From Bacillota bacterium (GTDB lineage Bacteria > Bacillota > Clostridia > Oscillospirales > Acutalibacteraceae): 6,233 bases of DNA. Of this stretch, positions 5,941 to 6,233 are shown piece after piece; within the stretch, counting starts at the first letter, position 1, and each line of letters opens with the position of its first letter. Location: positions 1-6,233 of the forward strand of contig JAUZPX010000107.1 of the NCBI GenBank assembly GCA_030705695.1. Reading direction: 5' to 3'. A program made the position numbers and the translations under genes. The notes beneath the pieces were generated by a model. That model worked only from the letters and a program-made list of their open reading frames with translations, was not told the DNA's origin and did not search any database.

Positions 5941-6233
5941 ATGCAGGATGAAAGAGAAAACAACATTGAATATAATGAGGGATGGCAGGAAATTTCAACG
6001 CCGCAGTTCCGTGACGATTTTTTGCATAACTATGAGTACGAGAATGAAAACAAAAGTGAAGACAACACAAACAGGGAAGAGCTAAACGATAAGCTAGTAA
6101 AGCCAAGAAAATCCGCTAGTAATGAACCGAAGCAAACACTTATTTTATTTCAGTTGATTATTTGTGCTTTTATTGCGCTATGTGCAATTGCTTTAAAGCA
6201 ATTCGGCGGAGATATTTATAATATTGCCCACAG
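5941..6233 (+). CDS. Partial CDS: putative single-pass membrane protein with acidic N-terminal region
   Basis: Only the first 97 codons are visible and the gene runs off the right edge with no stop. Residues 1-60 are hydrophilic, strongly acidic and rich in Asn, with no Cys (start MQDERENNIEYNEGW). A basic patch, KPRK (54-57), comes next. A hydrophobic helix follows at about 66-85 (LILFQLIICAFIALCAIA) and then KQFGGDIYNIAH. This suggests a type II protein with an N-terminal cytoplasmic region and the main domain outside. Clostridial M23-family peptidoglycan peptidases can have this layout, and the FGGD-Y tail after the helix is reminiscent of them, but the catalytic domain is not in the window, so this is only a guess. 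A weak SigA-like pair, TTGATT (5884-5889) and TATTTT (5906-5911) at 16 bp, could drive it. The coding call is well supported; the function is not. Confidence 0.75.
   Translation, partial: MQDERENNIEYNEGWQEISTPQFRDDFLHNYEYENENKSEDNTNREELNDKLVKPRKSASNEPKQTLILFQLIICAFIALCAIALKQFGGDIYNIAH

Overview
The window is AT-rich, densely packed chromosomal DNA that looks like it comes from an anaerobic low-GC Gram-positive bacterium of class Clostridia. The evidence is strong AGGAG-type ribosome binding sites, SigA-type promoters, short intergenic gaps, a VanZ-family membrane protein and, above all, an nfnAB gene pair encoding an electron-bifurcating NADPH:ferredoxin enzyme typical of strict anaerobes. 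No RNA genes, CRISPR arrays, insertion sequences or phage genes were seen.

Layout. (1) Positions 35-72 hold a perfect 38-bp palindrome, the likely terminator of the leftward operon. (2) A leftward two-gene operon follows. A BaiN/RdsA (HI0933)-family flavoprotein (2914-1685) overlaps by ATGA a second flavoprotein of the COG2509 type (1688-96). Both bind FAD and neither has a secure substrate. (3) A compact divergent promoter region (about 2940-3041) carries a leftward promoter and a better rightward one, with their -35 boxes 7 bp apart. (4) Rightward come a VanZ-like membrane protein (3042-3503), nfnA (3536-4381) and nfnB (4402-5790), closed by a hairpin at 5812-5842. (5) A new rightward gene begins at 5941 and runs off the right edge. 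Its visible part is an acidic cytoplasmic stretch followed by one transmembrane helix.

How the genes fit together. NfnA and NfnB should form the cytoplasmic heterodimer that couples NADH and reduced ferredoxin oxidation to NADP+ reduction, and the reverse. All key cofactor ligands are visible, including the unusual Asp that replaces one Cys on the [2Fe-2S] cluster of NfnA. The leftward flavoproteins may draw on the same pyridine nucleotide pools, but that link rests only on proximity. The VanZ-like gene probably shares a transcript with nfnAB because of its promoter and the small gap, with no obvious functional tie.

Two starts were moved inward from the longest open frame: the HI0933-family gene (to 2914) and nfnA (to 3536). 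Nothing in the window amounts to a clearly new system. The points most worth a second look are the coupled flavoprotein pair, the perfect palindrome, the divergent promoter region and the cut-off gene at the right edge.
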